64,000 bases of DNA from a bacterium (GTDB lineage Bacteria > Bacillota > Bacilli > Lactobacillales > Streptococcaceae), in NCBI GenBank assembly GCA_905221505.1, contig CAJNDL010000004.1, forward strand, positions 1 through 64,000, read 5' to 3'. The position numbers were made by a program, and so were the translations under genes. Of this stretch, positions 44,021 to 53,719 are shown piece by piece (position 1 is the first letter of the stretch; the number at the start of each line of letters is the position of its first letter). Under the pieces are notes generated by a model. That model did no database searches. It was not told the origin of the DNA and was given only the letters and a program-made list of their open reading frames with translations.

Positions 44021-45394
44021 ATGGTTTTTCCTAGCGAACAAGAACAGATTGAAAAATTTGAAAAGGATCATGTGGCCCAGCATTATTTTGAGGTTTTGCG
44101 TACCTTGATTTCTAAGAAGTCGGTCTTTGCCCAGCAGGTCGGACTTAAGGAAGTCGCAAACTATCTGGGCAAGATTTTCAAGCGTGTTGGGGCTGAAGTG
44201 GAGATTGATGAGACTTATACGGCGCCCTTTGTCATGGCGCATTTCAAGAGTTCGCGTCCAGATGCCAAAACCTTGATTTTCTATAACCACTATGACACTG
44301 TGCCAGCGGATGGGGATCAGGTCTGGACAGAGGATCCCTTTACGCTTTCGGTGCGTAATGGCTTCATGTATGGGCGTGGGGTTGACGACGACAAGGGGCA
44401 TATCACAGCTCGTTTAAGTGCTTTGAGAAAATACATGCAGCACCATGATGACCTGCCTGTCAATATCAGTTTTATCATGGAAGGAGCGGAGGAATCGGCT
44501 TCAACAGACCTAGATAAGTATTTGGAAAAACATGCGGATAAACTCCGTGGCGCAGATTTGTTGGTCTGGGAACAAGGGACCAAGAATGCCTTGGAGCAGC
44601 TAGAAATTTCTGGTGGCAACAAGGGGATTGTGACCTTTGATGCCAAGGTAAAAAGTGCAGATGTGGATATCCACTCGAGTTATGGTGGGGTTGTGGAATC
44701 AGCTCCTTGGTATCTCCTTCAAGCCTTACAGTCCCTTCGTGCTGCAGATGGTCGTATCTTGGTTGAAGGTTTGTACGAAGAGGTACAAGAGCCAAATGAA
44801 CGGGAATTGGCTTTGGTGGATACTTATGCCCAACGAAATCCGGGGGAAATCAGCCAGATTTATGGTTTGGAATTGCCTCTCTTACAAGAGGAGCGTGCAG
44901 CCTTTCTAAAACGTTTCTTTTTTGAACCAGCCCTTAATATCGAAGGGATTCAGTCAGGTTATCAAGGACAAGGAGTTAAAACGATTTTGCCTGCAGAAGC
45001 CAGTGCCAAGTTAGAGGTTCGTTTGGTTCCTGGCCTAGAACCGCATGATGTTCTGGAAAAAATTCGGAAACAGCTAGACAAAAATGGCTTTGATAAGGTA
45101 GAATTATACTATACCTTGGGAGAGATGAGCTATCGAAGCGATATGAGCGCGCCAGCCATTCTCAATGTAATCGAGTTGGCCAAGAAATTCTATCCTCAGG
45201 GCGTTTCAGTCTTGCCAACAACAGCGGGGACAGGGCCTATGCATACGGTCTTTGATGCCTTAGAGGTGCCTATGGTGGCCTTCGGCTTAGGAAATGCCAA
45301 TAGCCGAGACCACGGTGGAGATGAAAACGTGCGAATCGCCGATTACTACACCCATATTGAATTAGTAGAGGAGCTGATTAGAAGCTATGAGTAG
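44021..45394 (+). CDS. M20 family dipeptidase
   Basis: A 457-residue zinc peptidase of the M20/CNDP type. Metal ligands: [11 protein letters not shown] (near 88), [10 protein letters not shown] (near 119), EGAEESAS (near 154), [17 protein letters not shown] near the C-terminus. The GNPF-like dimerisation domain lies between. It overlaps metN by 8 bp in the met operon, so it may release methionine from imported peptides (inference). Confidence 0.88.
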   Translation: MVFPSEQEQIEKFEKDHVAQHYFEVLRTLISKKSVFAQQVGLKEVANYLGKIFKRVGAEVEIDETYTAPFVMAHFKSSRPDAKTLIFYNHYDTVPADGDQVWTEDPFTLSVRNGFMYGRGVDDDKGHITARLSALRKYMQHHDDLPVNISFIMEGAEESASTDLDKYLEKHADKLRGADLLVWEQGTKNALEQLEISGGNKGIVTFDAKVKSADVDIHSSYGGVVESAPWYLLQALQSLRAADGRILVEGLYEEVQEPNERELALVDTYAQRNPGEISQIYGLELPLLQEERAAFLKRFFFEPALNIEGIQSGYQGQGVKTILPAEASAKLEVRLVPGLEPHDVLEKIRKQLDKNGFDKVELYYTLGEMSYRSDMSAPAILNVIELAKKFYPQGVSVLPTTAGTGPMHTVFDALEVPMVAFGLGNANSRDHGGDENVRIADYYTHIELVEELIRSYE

Positions 45395-46448
45395 AGATAT
45401 TATCAAGTTAGATCAGATTGATGTGACTTTTCATCAAAAGAAGAGAACCATCACAGCGGTCAAGGATGTGACCATTCATATCCAAGAAGGGGATATCTAC
45501 GGAATCGTTGGATATTCTGGAGCAGGGAAATCAACCCTTGTACGGGTGATTAACCTCTTGCAAAAACCATCTGCAGGGAAAATTACCATTGACGACGATG
45601 TGATTTTTGATGGTAAGGTGACCTTGACGGCCGAGCAGTTACGTCGTAAACGTCAGGATATTGGAATGATTTTCCAGCACTTTAACCTGATGAGCCAAAA
45701 GACAGCAGAGGAGAATGTAGCTTTTGCCCTTAAACACTCTGGACTCAGCAAGGAAGAAAAGAAGGCTAAAGTAGCTAAGTTGTTGGACTTGGTTGGCTTG
45801 GCAGATCGTGCTGAAAACTACCCTTCACAGCTATCAGGAGGCCAAAAACAGCGTGTGGCCATTGCGCGTGCCTTGGCCAATGATCCAAAAATCTTGATTT
45901 CAGACGAGTCAACGTCTGCCCTTGACCCGAAGACAACCAAGCAGATTTTGGCCTTATTGCAAGATTTGAACCAAAAATTAGGCTTGACAGTTGTCTTGAT
46001 TACGCATGAAATGCAAATTGTCAAAGACATTGCCAACCGTGTGGCAGTTATGCAGGATGGTCATTTGATTGAAGAAGGCAGTGTCCTTGAAATCTTCTCA
46101 GATCCTAAACAACCTTTGACCCAAGACTTTATCTCAACAGCCACAGGCATTGATGAAGCTATGGTCAAGATTGAGAAGCAAGAAATCGTGGAACACTTGT
46201 CTGAAAACAGTCTCTTGGTGCAACTCAAGTACGCTGGAGCTTCAACAGACGAGCCACTTTTGAATGAATTGTACAAGCGTTACCAAGTAACAGCTAATAT
46301 TCTCTATGGGAATATCGAAATCCTCGATGGCACTCCTGTTGGAGAATTGGTGGTGGTCTTGTCAGGTGAAAAAGCAGCGCTAGCAGGTGCCCAAGAGGCT
46401 ATCCGTCAAGCAGGCGTGCAGCTAAAAGTATTGAAGGGAGGACAGTAA
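45387..46448 (+). CDS. metN: Methionine ABC transporter ATP-binding protein MetN
   Basis: A 353-residue ABC ATPase with Walker [10 protein letters not shown] near residue 38, signature [15 protein letters not shown] and Walker [13 protein letters not shown]. The C-terminal ~100 residues form the NIL/ACT-like domain that senses methionine and trans-inhibits the importer. It overlaps the peptidase gene by 8 bp and is 1 bp from the permease gene. Confidence 0.94.
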   Translation: MSRDIIKLDQIDVTFHQKKRTITAVKDVTIHIQEGDIYGIVGYSGAGKSTLVRVINLLQKPSAGKITIDDDVIFDGKVTLTAEQLRRKRQDIGMIFQHFNLMSQKTAEENVAFALKHSGLSKEEKKAKVAKLLDLVGLADRAENYPSQLSGGQKQRVAIARALANDPKILISDESTSALDPKTTKQILALLQDLNQKLGLTVVLITHEMQIVKDIANRVAVMQDGHLIEEGSVLEIFSDPKQPLTQDFISTATGIDEAMVKIEKQEIVEHLSENSLLVQLKYAGASTDEPLLNELYKRYQVTANILYGNIEILDGTPVGELVVVLSGEKAALAGAQEAIRQAGVQLKVLKGGQ

Positions 46449-46449
46449 G

Positions 46450-47142
46450 ATGGAATCATTGATTCAAACCTATTTACCAAATGTCTATAAAATGGGCTGG
46501 GCTGGTCAAGCAGGCTGGGGAACAGCCATCTATCTAACTCTTTATATGACAGTTCTTTCCTTCATCATCGGAGGGTTCTTGGGTCTAGTGGCAGGTCTCT
46601 TCCTTGTCTTGACAGCGCCGGGTGGTGTCTTGGAAAATAAGGTCGTTTTCTGGATTTTAGACAAGGTTACCTCCATTTTCCGTGCGGTTCCTTTCATCAT
46701 CCTCTTGGCAATCATGTCGCCACTCTCTCACTTGATTGTGAAGACGAGCATCGGGCCAAATGCAGCCCTTGTCCCACTTTCTTTTGCGGTCTTTGCCTTC
46801 TTTGCCCGTCAGGTGCAGGTTGTCTTGGCTGAATTGGATGGCGGTGTCATTGAGGCGGCACAAGCTAGCGGAGCGACCTTCTGGGATATCGTAGGTGTTT
46901 ACCTATCAGAAGGTCTTCCAGATTTGATTCGTGTGACAACTGTAACCCTGATTTCTCTTGTTGGGGAAACAGCTATGGCCGGTGCGGTTGGAGCTGGTGG
47001 TATTGGTAACGTGGCCATCGCTTATGGATTTAACCGCTATAATCACGATGTGACTATCTTGGCAACCATCATTATCATCTTGATTATTTTTGCAATTCAA
47101 TTCTTGGGAGATTTCTTGACCAAGAAATTGAGTCATAAATAA
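46450..47142 (+). CDS. metP: Methionine ABC transporter permease
   Basis: A 230-residue MetI/MetP-type permease with five to six membrane segments. The coupling-loop EAA motif region is GGVIEAAQASGATFWDIVGVYL (residues ~135-156). GETAMAGAVGAGGIGNVAI is conserved in the family. SD GGAGGAC. Last gene of the met operon. Confidence 0.93.
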   Translation: MESLIQTYLPNVYKMGWAGQAGWGTAIYLTLYMTVLSFIIGGFLGLVAGLFLVLTAPGGVLENKVVFWILDKVTSIFRAVPFIILLAIMSPLSHLIVKTSIGPNAALVPLSFAVFAFFARQVQVVLAELDGGVIEAAQASGATFWDIVGVYLSEGLPDLIRVTTVTLISLVGETAMAGAVGAGGIGNVAIAYGFNRYNHDVTILATIIIILIIFAIQFLGDFLTKKLSHK

Positions 47143-47166
47143 AAAAGAGCCGTCTGGCTCTTTTTT
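47141..47166. terminator. Bidirectional terminator after metP
   Basis: AAAAAAGAGCC (47141-47151) and GGCTCTTTTTT (47156-47166) around GTCT, with A and T runs on both sides. It serves the convergent gene at 47172 too. Confidence 0.88.
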
Positions 47167-47171
47167 ATTGA

Positions 47172-47741
47172 CTAGATTTTCTGCGCAAATTTTTTACTCA
47201 AGACTTGTCCAATCAAGGCACCCAATAGGGCTCCGATGACTACACTTGCAACAAATAAAAGGATGGTTCCAGGATTTGGTGCGACCATGATACGGTCGAT
47301 ATATTCTTGGGATTTTCCTCTTGCTAGGAGGGTAGCCATATAGGCTTTGGGTGCAATCCACATAAGCAAGATTGGTCCTGTTGAGCTAAAGGCAAAGAGA
47401 ATGAAAGAAAGGAAATTCTTTGTTTGGTCCTTGTATTTTCCGAGGCTAGCTACTGCATCTGCTAGGAGACCACAGATAATTCCAGGAAGGAAGGCACCGG
47501 CACCGTGTTTAGTTCCCAAGAAAAAGAGGGCAATAACAAGACCGATAGTGGTAATGGCTCCAAAACGCGGAACTTTTGCGATTAGAATCATATAGACGCT
47601 ACCGCCGACAAGGGCAGTAAAGGCAGGCGCATAAAACATGTTTCCAGTTTGGTCAAAGAGATTGCCCAAAAGGACACCAATCCCCATGGAGAGGAAGTAA
47701 AGAACTGCAAAAAGCAGTGTAGTTAAGATAGATTTCTTCAT
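47172..47741 (-). CDS. MptD/Trep_Strep family ECF-type transporter S component
   Basis: A 189-residue membrane protein with five or six segments. GNMFYAPAFTALVGGSVYMILIAKVPRFG and GIICGLLADAVA fit the Trep_Strep family, putative substrate-specific S components of ECF transporters. The vitamin or other ligand is unknown and the energising module is not adjacent. SD AGGAGAC. Single gene. Confidence 0.8.
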   Translation of the reverse strand: MKKSILTTLLFAVLYFLSMGIGVLLGNLFDQTGNMFYAPAFTALVGGSVYMILIAKVPRFGAITTIGLVIALFFLGTKHGAGAFLPGIICGLLADAVASLGKYKDQTKNFLSFILFAFSSTGPILLMWIAPKAYMATLLARGKSQEYIDRIMVAPNPGTILLFVASVVIGALLGALIGQVLSKKFAQKI

Positions 47742-47875
47742 GAATTGTCTCCTGATAATTTTTTCACAATTCTCATTGTACCATGGTTTGGTGGGATTGT
47801 AAATGGATAGTAGAAGTTTTTGAAAACGCTTGAAATATGATATAATGGTTTCATAGTTATTTTTAGGGGGATATC

Positions 47876-48490
47876 ATGGGGAGATTTTTAGACTTTGTCT
47901 TTAATCGTTTCTTTTTAGGGATGATTGCGACAGCCTTCTTTTGGCTATTAACATTGGCAGGAGGGATTATTCTTGGTTTAGCGCCGGCTAGTGCCACCTT
48001 GATGAGCTTGTATGCAGAACATGGTTATAGCTTTCGGGAATACAGTTTGAAGGAGGCTTGGTCTCTATACAAGCAAAATTTTGTCTCAAGCAACCTGATT
48101 TTCTTTAGCTTTCTAGGAGTGGATTTAGTTTTAGTCTATGGCTTGTATCTCTTGGTGCAATTACCTCATCAGACTATTGTTCATTTGATTGCGACATTCT
48201 TGAATGTTTTAGTAGTTGTCCTGCTCTTTTTGGCTTATACAGTATCTTTGAAATTACAAGTTTATTTTGATTTGTCCTATCGAAACAGTCTCAAACTATC
48301 TTTGATTGGCATCTTTATGAGTCTAGCGGCTGTGGCTAAGGTTTTCCTTGGAACAGTGCTACTTGTGGCAATTGGTTACTATATGCCTGCTCTGCTCTTC
48401 TTTGTAGGAATTGGGATGTGGCATTTCTTTATCAGTGATATGTTGGAACCGATCTATGAAAGCATCCATGAAAAATTGGCGACAAAATAG
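47876..48490 (+). CDS. YesL-family (DUF624) membrane protein
   Basis: A 204-residue protein with five hydrophobic segments. RFFLGMIATAFFWLLTLAGGIILGLAPASATLM is the DUF624 opening. YesL proteins are encoded with YesMN two-component systems and are thought to assist signal sensing (inference). SD AGGGGGAT. It ends 1 bp before the kinase gene. Confidence 0.85.
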   Translation: MGRFLDFVFNRFFLGMIATAFFWLLTLAGGIILGLAPASATLMSLYAEHGYSFREYSLKEAWSLYKQNFVSSNLIFFSFLGVDLVLVYGLYLLVQLPHQTIVHLIATFLNVLVVVLLFLAYTVSLKLQVYFDLSYRNSLKLSLIGIFMSLAAVAKVFLGTVLLVAIGYYMPALLFFVGIGMWHFFISDMLEPIYESIHEKLATK

Positions 48491-48491
48491 A

Positions 48492-50138
48492 ATGAAGCAG
48501 TTTTGGCTACATACGCTTCTGCGAACCTACAGTTCAGTTATGATCATTATTATTGCGAGTTTTGCAATCTTACTCTCCTATGCTGACTGGGATTCAAGGG
48601 AAAAGGAAGCCCAGAGAGTAGCCCAGCGTGTAACCACTCGAACAGTCGAAGAGGTGGAGTATTATTATCGCGAATCAGCCCAACTAGCGCAGGATTTAGT
48701 AGACAATCAAGCCCGCATACAAGGGGTTTATAAGTATTTTAGTCTATCAACATCTGAGTATTTTTATTGGCTGTTGGAGCATCAAGCTGCTTCGTCAACT
48801 TCTATTTCTCTGTATGAAAATATTGATGATCTTTATGTCCAAAATGACTATATAACGGGTGTTGCAATCGTCTTACAGGACTTTAAAGAAGTGTATGTTT
48901 CAAGTAGAAACGAGAGAGGTGGTCATACGGTACTTGCGGAAGGCTTTAAACCGGAGGCCAATAGTTTTGGAGTTCCTATTTTAGACCCAGCGACGGATCA
49001 ATCTATAGGGGTTGTTTACATCTCCTTGGATCCAGAAATCTTATACCATGCTGTGGACAATACCCGAGGTCATATCCCGATGGCTGTTACTGTGACATCG
49101 CCTTTTGATACGGAGATTTTTCATATTGGTGAGAGGGTCAATAGGGAGCATGAGAACTGGTTTGTTGGTGTGACCTCTCATGGCTATCAGGTTCAGGTGG
49201 CAGTTCCCAAAAACTTTGTTTTACAAGGAACAGTGACTAGCTCTGCTTTGATTGTGGGCTTGAGCCTTCTCTTTATTGTCATACTATATGTTACCTTGAG
49301 GAAGACTTTCTCAAATTATCAAAAGCAGGTAGTGGATCTGGTTGATTCCATTCAGGCTATTGCCCAAGGAGAAGAAGGTCTCCGCATTGATACGCTTGAA
49401 AAGGATCAGGAATTGCTCCTAATCGCAGATACCACCAATGATATGTTGGATCGCTTGGAAAAGAATATCCATGATATTTATCAGCTAGAGCTTAGTCAAA
49501 AAGATGCCAATATGCGAGCCCTGCAGGCTCAAATCAATCCTCATTTTATGTATAATACGCTGGAATTCTTGCGCATGTATGCAGTTATGCAGAGTCAAGA
49601 TGAGTTGGCAGATATCATTTATGAGTTCAGTAGTCTCTTGCGGAACAATATTTCTGACGAAAGAGAAACCCTTCTTAAACAAGAATTAGAATTTTGCCGT
49701 AAATACAGCTATCTCTGCATGGTTCGCTATCCTAAGTCTATTGCCTATGGTTTCAAGATAGACCCAGAGTTAGAGAATATGAAGATTCCCAAATTTACCT
49801 TGCAACCGCTAGTAGAAAACTATTTCGCGCATGGTGTTGACCACAGGCGGACAGATAATGTGATTAGCATCAAGGCTCTCAAACAGGATGGCTTTGTAGA
49901 AATTTTGGTGGTCGATAACGGTCGTGGAATGCCGGCTGAAAAGCTGGCAAATCTCCGAGAAAAACTAAGTCAGAGACATTTTGACCACCAAGCCAGCTAC
50001 AGTGCCCAAAGGCAGTCTATTGGGATTGTCAATGTACACGAGCGTTTTGTGCTCTATTTTGGGGATCGCTATGCCATTAGTGTAGAGTCTGCAGAGCAAG
50101 CAGGTGTTCAGTATCGTATTACAATTCAAGATGAGTAG
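48492..50138 (+). CDS. Sensor histidine kinase, YesM type (TCS07)
   Basis: A 548-residue kinase. A membrane segment at ~12-32 precedes an extracellular domain to ~250. The second segment (SALIVGLSLLFIVILYVTL) is followed by a HAMP region, the LytS/YesM-type histidine box QINPHFMYNTLEFLRM and an ATPase domain (LQPLVENYFAHG, VVDNGRGMP). It starts at MKQFWLH just after the YesL gene. Known in pneumococcus as the kinase of TCS07, linked to host-glycan use. Confidence 0.9.
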   Translation: MKQFWLHTLLRTYSSVMIIIIASFAILLSYADWDSREKEAQRVAQRVTTRTVEEVEYYYRESAQLAQDLVDNQARIQGVYKYFSLSTSEYFYWLLEHQAASSTSISLYENIDDLYVQNDYITGVAIVLQDFKEVYVSSRNERGGHTVLAEGFKPEANSFGVPILDPATDQSIGVVYISLDPEILYHAVDNTRGHIPMAVTVTSPFDTEIFHIGERVNREHENWFVGVTSHGYQVQVAVPKNFVLQGTVTSSALIVGLSLLFIVILYVTLRKTFSNYQKQVVDLVDSIQAIAQGEEGLRIDTLEKDQELLLIADTTNDMLDRLEKNIHDIYQLELSQKDANMRALQAQINPHFMYNTLEFLRMYAVMQSQDELADIIYEFSSLLRNNISDERETLLKQELEFCRKYSYLCMVRYPKSIAYGFKIDPELENMKIPKFTLQPLVENYFAHGVDHRRTDNVISIKALKQDGFVEILVVDNGRGMPAEKLANLREKLSQRHFDHQASYSAQRQSIGIVNVHERFVLYFGDRYAISVESAEQAGVQYRITIQDE

Positions 50139-50149
50139 AAAGGGAGAAA

Positions 50150-51436
50150 ATGTATAAAGTATTATTAGTAGATGATGAGTACATGGTGACAGAAGGTCTG
50201 AAGCGTTTGATTCCCTTTGATAAGTGGGATATGGAGGTCGTCGCAACAGCCAGTCATGCCGACGAGGCTCTAGAATATGTGCAGGAAAATCCTGTCGATG
50301 TTATCATTTCCGATGTCAATATGCCAGACAAAACAGGACTGGAGATGATTAAGGAAATGAAAGAGATATTAGCAGATGCTGCCTATATCTTGCTCTCGGG
50401 TTATCAGGAGTTTGATTACGTAAAAAGAGCCATGAACCTTAGTGTTGTGGACTATTTGGTCAAGCCTGTTGATAAGGTAGAGCTGGGAAATCTGCTGGAG
50501 AAGATTGCAGGTCAGCTTAGCGAGAGAGGAAAGAAAAGTAAGACCCTCAGTCAAGATTTAGATGAGGCTGGATTTGTTAGTTATTTAGGAGGTGGGGAGA
50601 ATTGGTGGATAGGTTTATCCAAGGAAAAACAAGGCTCCTTCACCATTCCCTACTATGTCTTGGGTCAAGACTGGCAGATTTTCATTTCTGACCAACCCCT
50701 AGAAGGTTTAGTCGTTACTCCCTTTGAAGCCCCTTATCAAGAACACTTTGAACGCTGGAAGCTGAATGCTGAGAAAGCCCTCTTTTACGGCTCTGTAAAT
50801 CTGCAGCAGTCGGAGAGCCTCTTTGCCTACTACGAACCGATTTATCGGGTTATCATTCAGGGAAATCTCAATCAAATCGTGGAAGAGTTGAACCTCTTGG
50901 AGAAAGTGGTTCTTGAAAATACACCCCGTGTTCCGATTACCAAACAGCTTTTTATCCAGTTTGTCATGGATGTTTTTCACTTGTTTGAACATCTCAAAGC
51001 TGATGATATGACGGACATTGTCAAAACTATTCATGCTATTCAATCCTTCGATGAATTGGTTCCTTATATCAAGGAAACTCTGACCCGCTTCTTTGGGCAA
51101 TATCGTATGAATGAAAACGTGGTCAGTGTGCTGGAAGTCATTGGGCGTGATTATCAGAAAGAACTTTCCCTCAAGGATATCAGTAAGGATCTCTTTATCA
51201 ATCCTGTTTATCTGGGACAGTTGATTAAGCGTGAAACCAATTCGACCTTCGCAGAATTACTAAACAAACAACGCATTAAGGCTGCCCAACAGCTCTTACT
51301 TTCAACTAGTGACAGTATCGAAGATATTTGCTATGCGGTTGGTTACAGTAATGTTGGATATTTCTATAAAGTTTTCCGAAAATTGTGCGGAAAATCGCCA
51401 AAAGCCTACCGAAAACAGGTAGAAACGACGTTATAA
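50150..51436 (+). CDS. Response regulator, YesN/AraC type (TCS07)
   Basis: A 428-residue regulator. The receiver domain has VLLVDDEYMV and phospho-acceptor VDVIISDVNMPD (Asp near 55). A linker domain and a C-terminal AraC helix-turn-helix pair (LFINPVYLGQLIKRETNSTF; DICYAVGYSNVGYFYKVFRK) follow. SD AAAGGGAG. It is 11 bp after the kinase gene and is its cognate regulator. Confidence 0.92.
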   Translation: MYKVLLVDDEYMVTEGLKRLIPFDKWDMEVVATASHADEALEYVQENPVDVIISDVNMPDKTGLEMIKEMKEILADAAYILLSGYQEFDYVKRAMNLSVVDYLVKPVDKVELGNLLEKIAGQLSERGKKSKTLSQDLDEAGFVSYLGGGENWWIGLSKEKQGSFTIPYYVLGQDWQIFISDQPLEGLVVTPFEAPYQEHFERWKLNAEKALFYGSVNLQQSESLFAYYEPIYRVIIQGNLNQIVEELNLLEKVVLENTPRVPITKQLFIQFVMDVFHLFEHLKADDMTDIVKTIHAIQSFDELVPYIKETLTRFFGQYRMNENVVSVLEVIGRDYQKELSLKDISKDLFINPVYLGQLIKRETNSTFAELLNKQRIKAAQQLLLSTSDSIEDICYAVGYSNVGYFYKVFRKLCGKSPKAYRKQVETTL

Positions 51437-51439
51437 AAT

Positions 51440-51468
51440 TTGTATCCCTTTACAAAAAGTGCTATAAT
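51440..51468 (+). promoter_or_regulatory. Promoter of the four-helix membrane protein gene
   Basis: TTGTAT (51440-51445), 17-bp spacer, TATAAT (51463-51468). Confidence 0.6.
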
Positions 51469-51496
51469 ATCGATAATAATATCAGGAGGTTCTATT

Positions 51497-52027
51497 ATGA
51501 AAAAGAAACCGATTTATCTATGGGTCTTGCTAATCTTGTCTGCCCTTATTTCAGCTACGTCTCTGTTTGGAATTTTGGGTCCCATACCTAGCAAAGAAGT
51601 CCTTCGTTCTGCTCAGAAACAGGTTGCAGGGGTCAGTGCTCAGCAGGTAGAAGATAGCATTAATTATAGCTATAGAGTGGCAGAAGCATCTCATTCTATT
51701 TTTAATATGGCCTTGATTGTGCTATCTGCTATTTTAGTGGTAGTAGCGATTGTGTTCCTTGTTCGTAAGAATTTGCAATATGCAAACTATACTTATGTCG
51801 GCTATGTTTTGTTAGCCATTATTGGTTCGATTTATGGCTATGTTAGTTTACAGGACGCTGTGCAGTTAGTTCACGATGAGACCATGCGTTTAGGGATAAG
51901 TGTTATTTCACAAGCCGTTAGCATTCTCTCTATCGTCATCAATGTTCTTTTCCTAGCCCTTGTTTTCTATAAGATTTGGCGTCAACAGAAAGCCTTGGCT
52001 GAAGAAGAAACAGAAGAACTTGCTTAA
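51497..52027 (+). CDS. Membrane protein of unknown function, four segments
   Basis: A 176-residue protein: segment 1 YLWVLLILSALISATSLFGIL, an extracellular loop (~30-70), segments MALIVLSAILVVVAIVFLV, YVGYVLLAIIGSIYGYV and ILSIVINVLFLALVFYKI, then an acidic tail (EEETEELA). ATG 51497 has SD AGGAGG; an upstream frame extension lacks one. Family not recognised. It has its own promoter and terminator. Confidence 0.75.
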   Translation: MKKKPIYLWVLLILSALISATSLFGILGPIPSKEVLRSAQKQVAGVSAQQVEDSINYSYRVAEASHSIFNMALIVLSAILVVVAIVFLVRKNLQYANYTYVGYVLLAIIGSIYGYVSLQDAVQLVHDETMRLGISVISQAVSILSIVINVLFLALVFYKIWRQQKALAEEETEELA

Positions 52028-52035
52028 GTATTGAC

Positions 52036-52075
52036 AAAAAATAACTATCAAGTTACAATCTTGGTAGTTATTTTT
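52036..52075 (+). terminator. Terminator before the nrdI-like gene
   Basis: AAAAATAACTATCAAG and CTTGGTAGTTATTTTT form a stem of about 15 bp with T5. Confidence 0.85.
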
Positions 52076-52104
52076 CGATTATAGATAAAATCATGGAGGT
52101 ACAT

Positions 52105-52569
52105 ATGAAGACAATTTCTTTAGTTTATATCAGTCTGAGCGGCAATACCGAGAGTTTTGTGACACGCTTGAAAGACTATCTCTTGTCCCAGTACGAGGGA
52201 ATTGAGGTTCAAAAGATTCATATCAAGGATTTGGTCAAAGAAGGCCAAGATTTCTATGAAATGGACCATCCCTATGTCGCTTTTTTACCGACCTACCTTG
52301 AAGGTGGGAATGGCGTGGATAACGGAGATGTAGAGATTTTGACGACACCCGTTGGGGATTTTATCGCCTATGGCGACAATGCTAGAAAGTGTTTTGGCGT
52401 AGTTGGTTCAGGAAATCGTAACTTTAATAACCAATATTGCTTGACAGCCAAGCAATACAGTCAACGTTTTGGTTTCCCTGTCTTGGCTGACTTTGAAATG
52501 CGAGGTATGCTGGGAGATATCAAGCGTGTTGCAGCAATTATTGCGGATTTATATGAGTTGGAAAGTTGA
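52105..52569 (+). CDS. nrdI: NrdI-like flavodoxin
   Basis: A 154-residue flavodoxin of the NrdI family: the FMN phosphate loop SLSGNTESF at residues 9-17, [13 protein letters not shown] near 57, and [15 protein letters not shown] near 96. NrdI supplies the oxidant for the manganese form of class Ib ribonucleotide reductase. There are no nrdEF genes adjacent. ATG 52105 follows GGAGG; the ATG at 52093 overlaps that SD. Confidence 0.85.
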   Translation: MKTISLVYISLSGNTESFVTRLKDYLLSQYEGIEVQKIHIKDLVKEGQDFYEMDHPYVAFLPTYLEGGNGVDNGDVEILTTPVGDFIAYGDNARKCFGVVGSGNRNFNNQYCLTAKQYSQRFGFPVLADFEMRGMLGDIKRVAAIIADLYELES

Positions 52570-52616
52570 GCTTAGGCTTGGCTTTTTTATTATTCCAAGC
52601 AGTTTTATCAAAGCCC

Positions 52617-53075
52617 TTACTTTCTATGATCCAAGAGTTGATTGATGTGGTCTACTTTTCTAGCTTCTCTTTTATAGAGAATAGCCCAAATGATGAGGTA
52701 GACAATCGCAAACTCGATAATGAGCTGGAGATAGAAGATCCAGTGGAAGGGGAACCAACCAGCCAGAGTTGCTAGTGGAACAAAGCCAGCCAGCATAAGG
52801 AAGAAATGAGTCAGAGTGGCACGAAGCATGCTCCAGTCACGGCTGAATAAGCGGTTGCCAAAGTTGAAGAGAATACCGATAGCTGCCCAAATAAGTGTAC
52901 AGTAGAGCAAGACCAGGGCACCGTGAACCTGATGCTGAGCCATCACTTGGCCGATGAGAGACTCGGGACTCAGTGGGGCGTAGGTGTTTGGGGCGTAGAT
53001 GAATGAAAAGATGATAGAGAGAATGAGGCCGATAAGAACACCGGCGGCTGCATCGTGAAATACTTGTTTTTTCAT
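52617..53075 (-). CDS. DUF3021 membrane protein
   Basis: A 152-residue protein with four membrane segments (AAAGVLIGLILSIIFSFIYA, LLYCTLIWAAIGILFNFG, FFLMLAGFVPLATLAGWF, LQLIIEFAIVYLIIWAIL), the DUF3021 layout. It overlaps the LytTR regulator gene by 4 bp. Such pairs form LytTR regulatory systems, like HdrRM and BrsRM of S. mutans, in which the membrane protein restrains the regulator (family knowledge). Confidence 0.83.
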   Translation of the reverse strand: MKKQVFHDAAAGVLIGLILSIIFSFIYAPNTYAPLSPESLIGQVMAQHQVHGALVLLYCTLIWAAIGILFNFGNRLFSRDWSMLRATLTHFFLMLAGFVPLATLAGWFPFHWIFYLQLIIEFAIVYLIIWAILYKREARKVDHINQLLDHRK

Positions 53076-53512
53076 AGTTCTAATTTCTCCTTAATGGTTT
53101 TTAGATAACGGCGTGAAGAATAGGTGAAGCTTTCGTTTTTCAAGAAAATTTCAACCAGACCGTTGGGCGTAAGCTTGAGATGAGAGATGGAATCGATATT
53201 GATGATTTCTGATTGGGAAATTTGTATAAAATTGGTTGGCAAGAGTTCAAGTACCTGATAGAGTCGCAAATCAATGCTGTAGGTCTGGCTAGCCGTTTCT
53301 GCTAGAACCTTCCGATTCTCGATATAGAAGCGTTGTATCTTACCAATCTTAACGAGATAGATCTGATCATCAATCTTTCCTTTGATTGTTTCTTTTTGGT
53401 CCAAATTTTCTGCGAACTCGATGACTTTCTGGACTTTATCTGTCGGCTGAGGTGCTTGGACAATCAATTTTTCCTCCTCGTAAGTCTCACTAATCTGTAG
53501 TTCTACTTTCAT
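53072..53512 (-). CDS. LytTR-domain transcriptional regulator
   Basis: A 146-residue protein with a C-terminal LytTR DNA-binding domain (YLVKIGKIQRFYIENRKVLAETASQ, IQISQSEIINIDSISHLK, SSRRYLKTIKEKL) and no receiver domain. It starts at MKVELQI with SD AAGGAGAGA. It is translationally coupled to the DUF3021 gene. Confidence 0.87.
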   Translation of the reverse strand: MKVELQISETYEEEKLIVQAPQPTDKVQKVIEFAENLDQKETIKGKIDDQIYLVKIGKIQRFYIENRKVLAETASQTYSIDLRLYQVLELLPTNFIQISQSEIINIDSISHLKLTPNGLVEIFLKNESFTYSSRRYLKTIKEKLEL

Positions 53513-53576
53513 AAATTTCTCTCCTTGTTTTTCATACAAAATTGTGATCACTTCTTGTACACCTTTATTAAACACT

Positions 53577-53719
53577 ATTTTTCAGCCCCTTGCAAGGGAC
53601 TTTGTTTATGTGGAGGGATTTGGCTCCTATGTGGTGGAGCTTTTCTGTCCTTTCTGAAATATGGTATAATAGCACTAATCAATTTCTAGGAAAATAGATA
53701 CGGAAAGGGGCTGAAAAAT
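53577..53719. repeat. 15-bp inverted repeat spanning the mutL upstream region
   Basis: ATTTTTCAGCCCCTT (53577-53591) and AAGGGGCTGAAAAAT (53705-53719). The right arm is the SD and start-codon region of mutL; the left arm lies in the leader of the divergent LytTR gene. Confidence 0.6.
53662..53670 (+). promoter_or_regulatory. Extended -10 promoter of mutL
   Basis: TGG followed by TATAAT (53665-53670), about 48 bp before the start codon. Confidence 0.6.
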
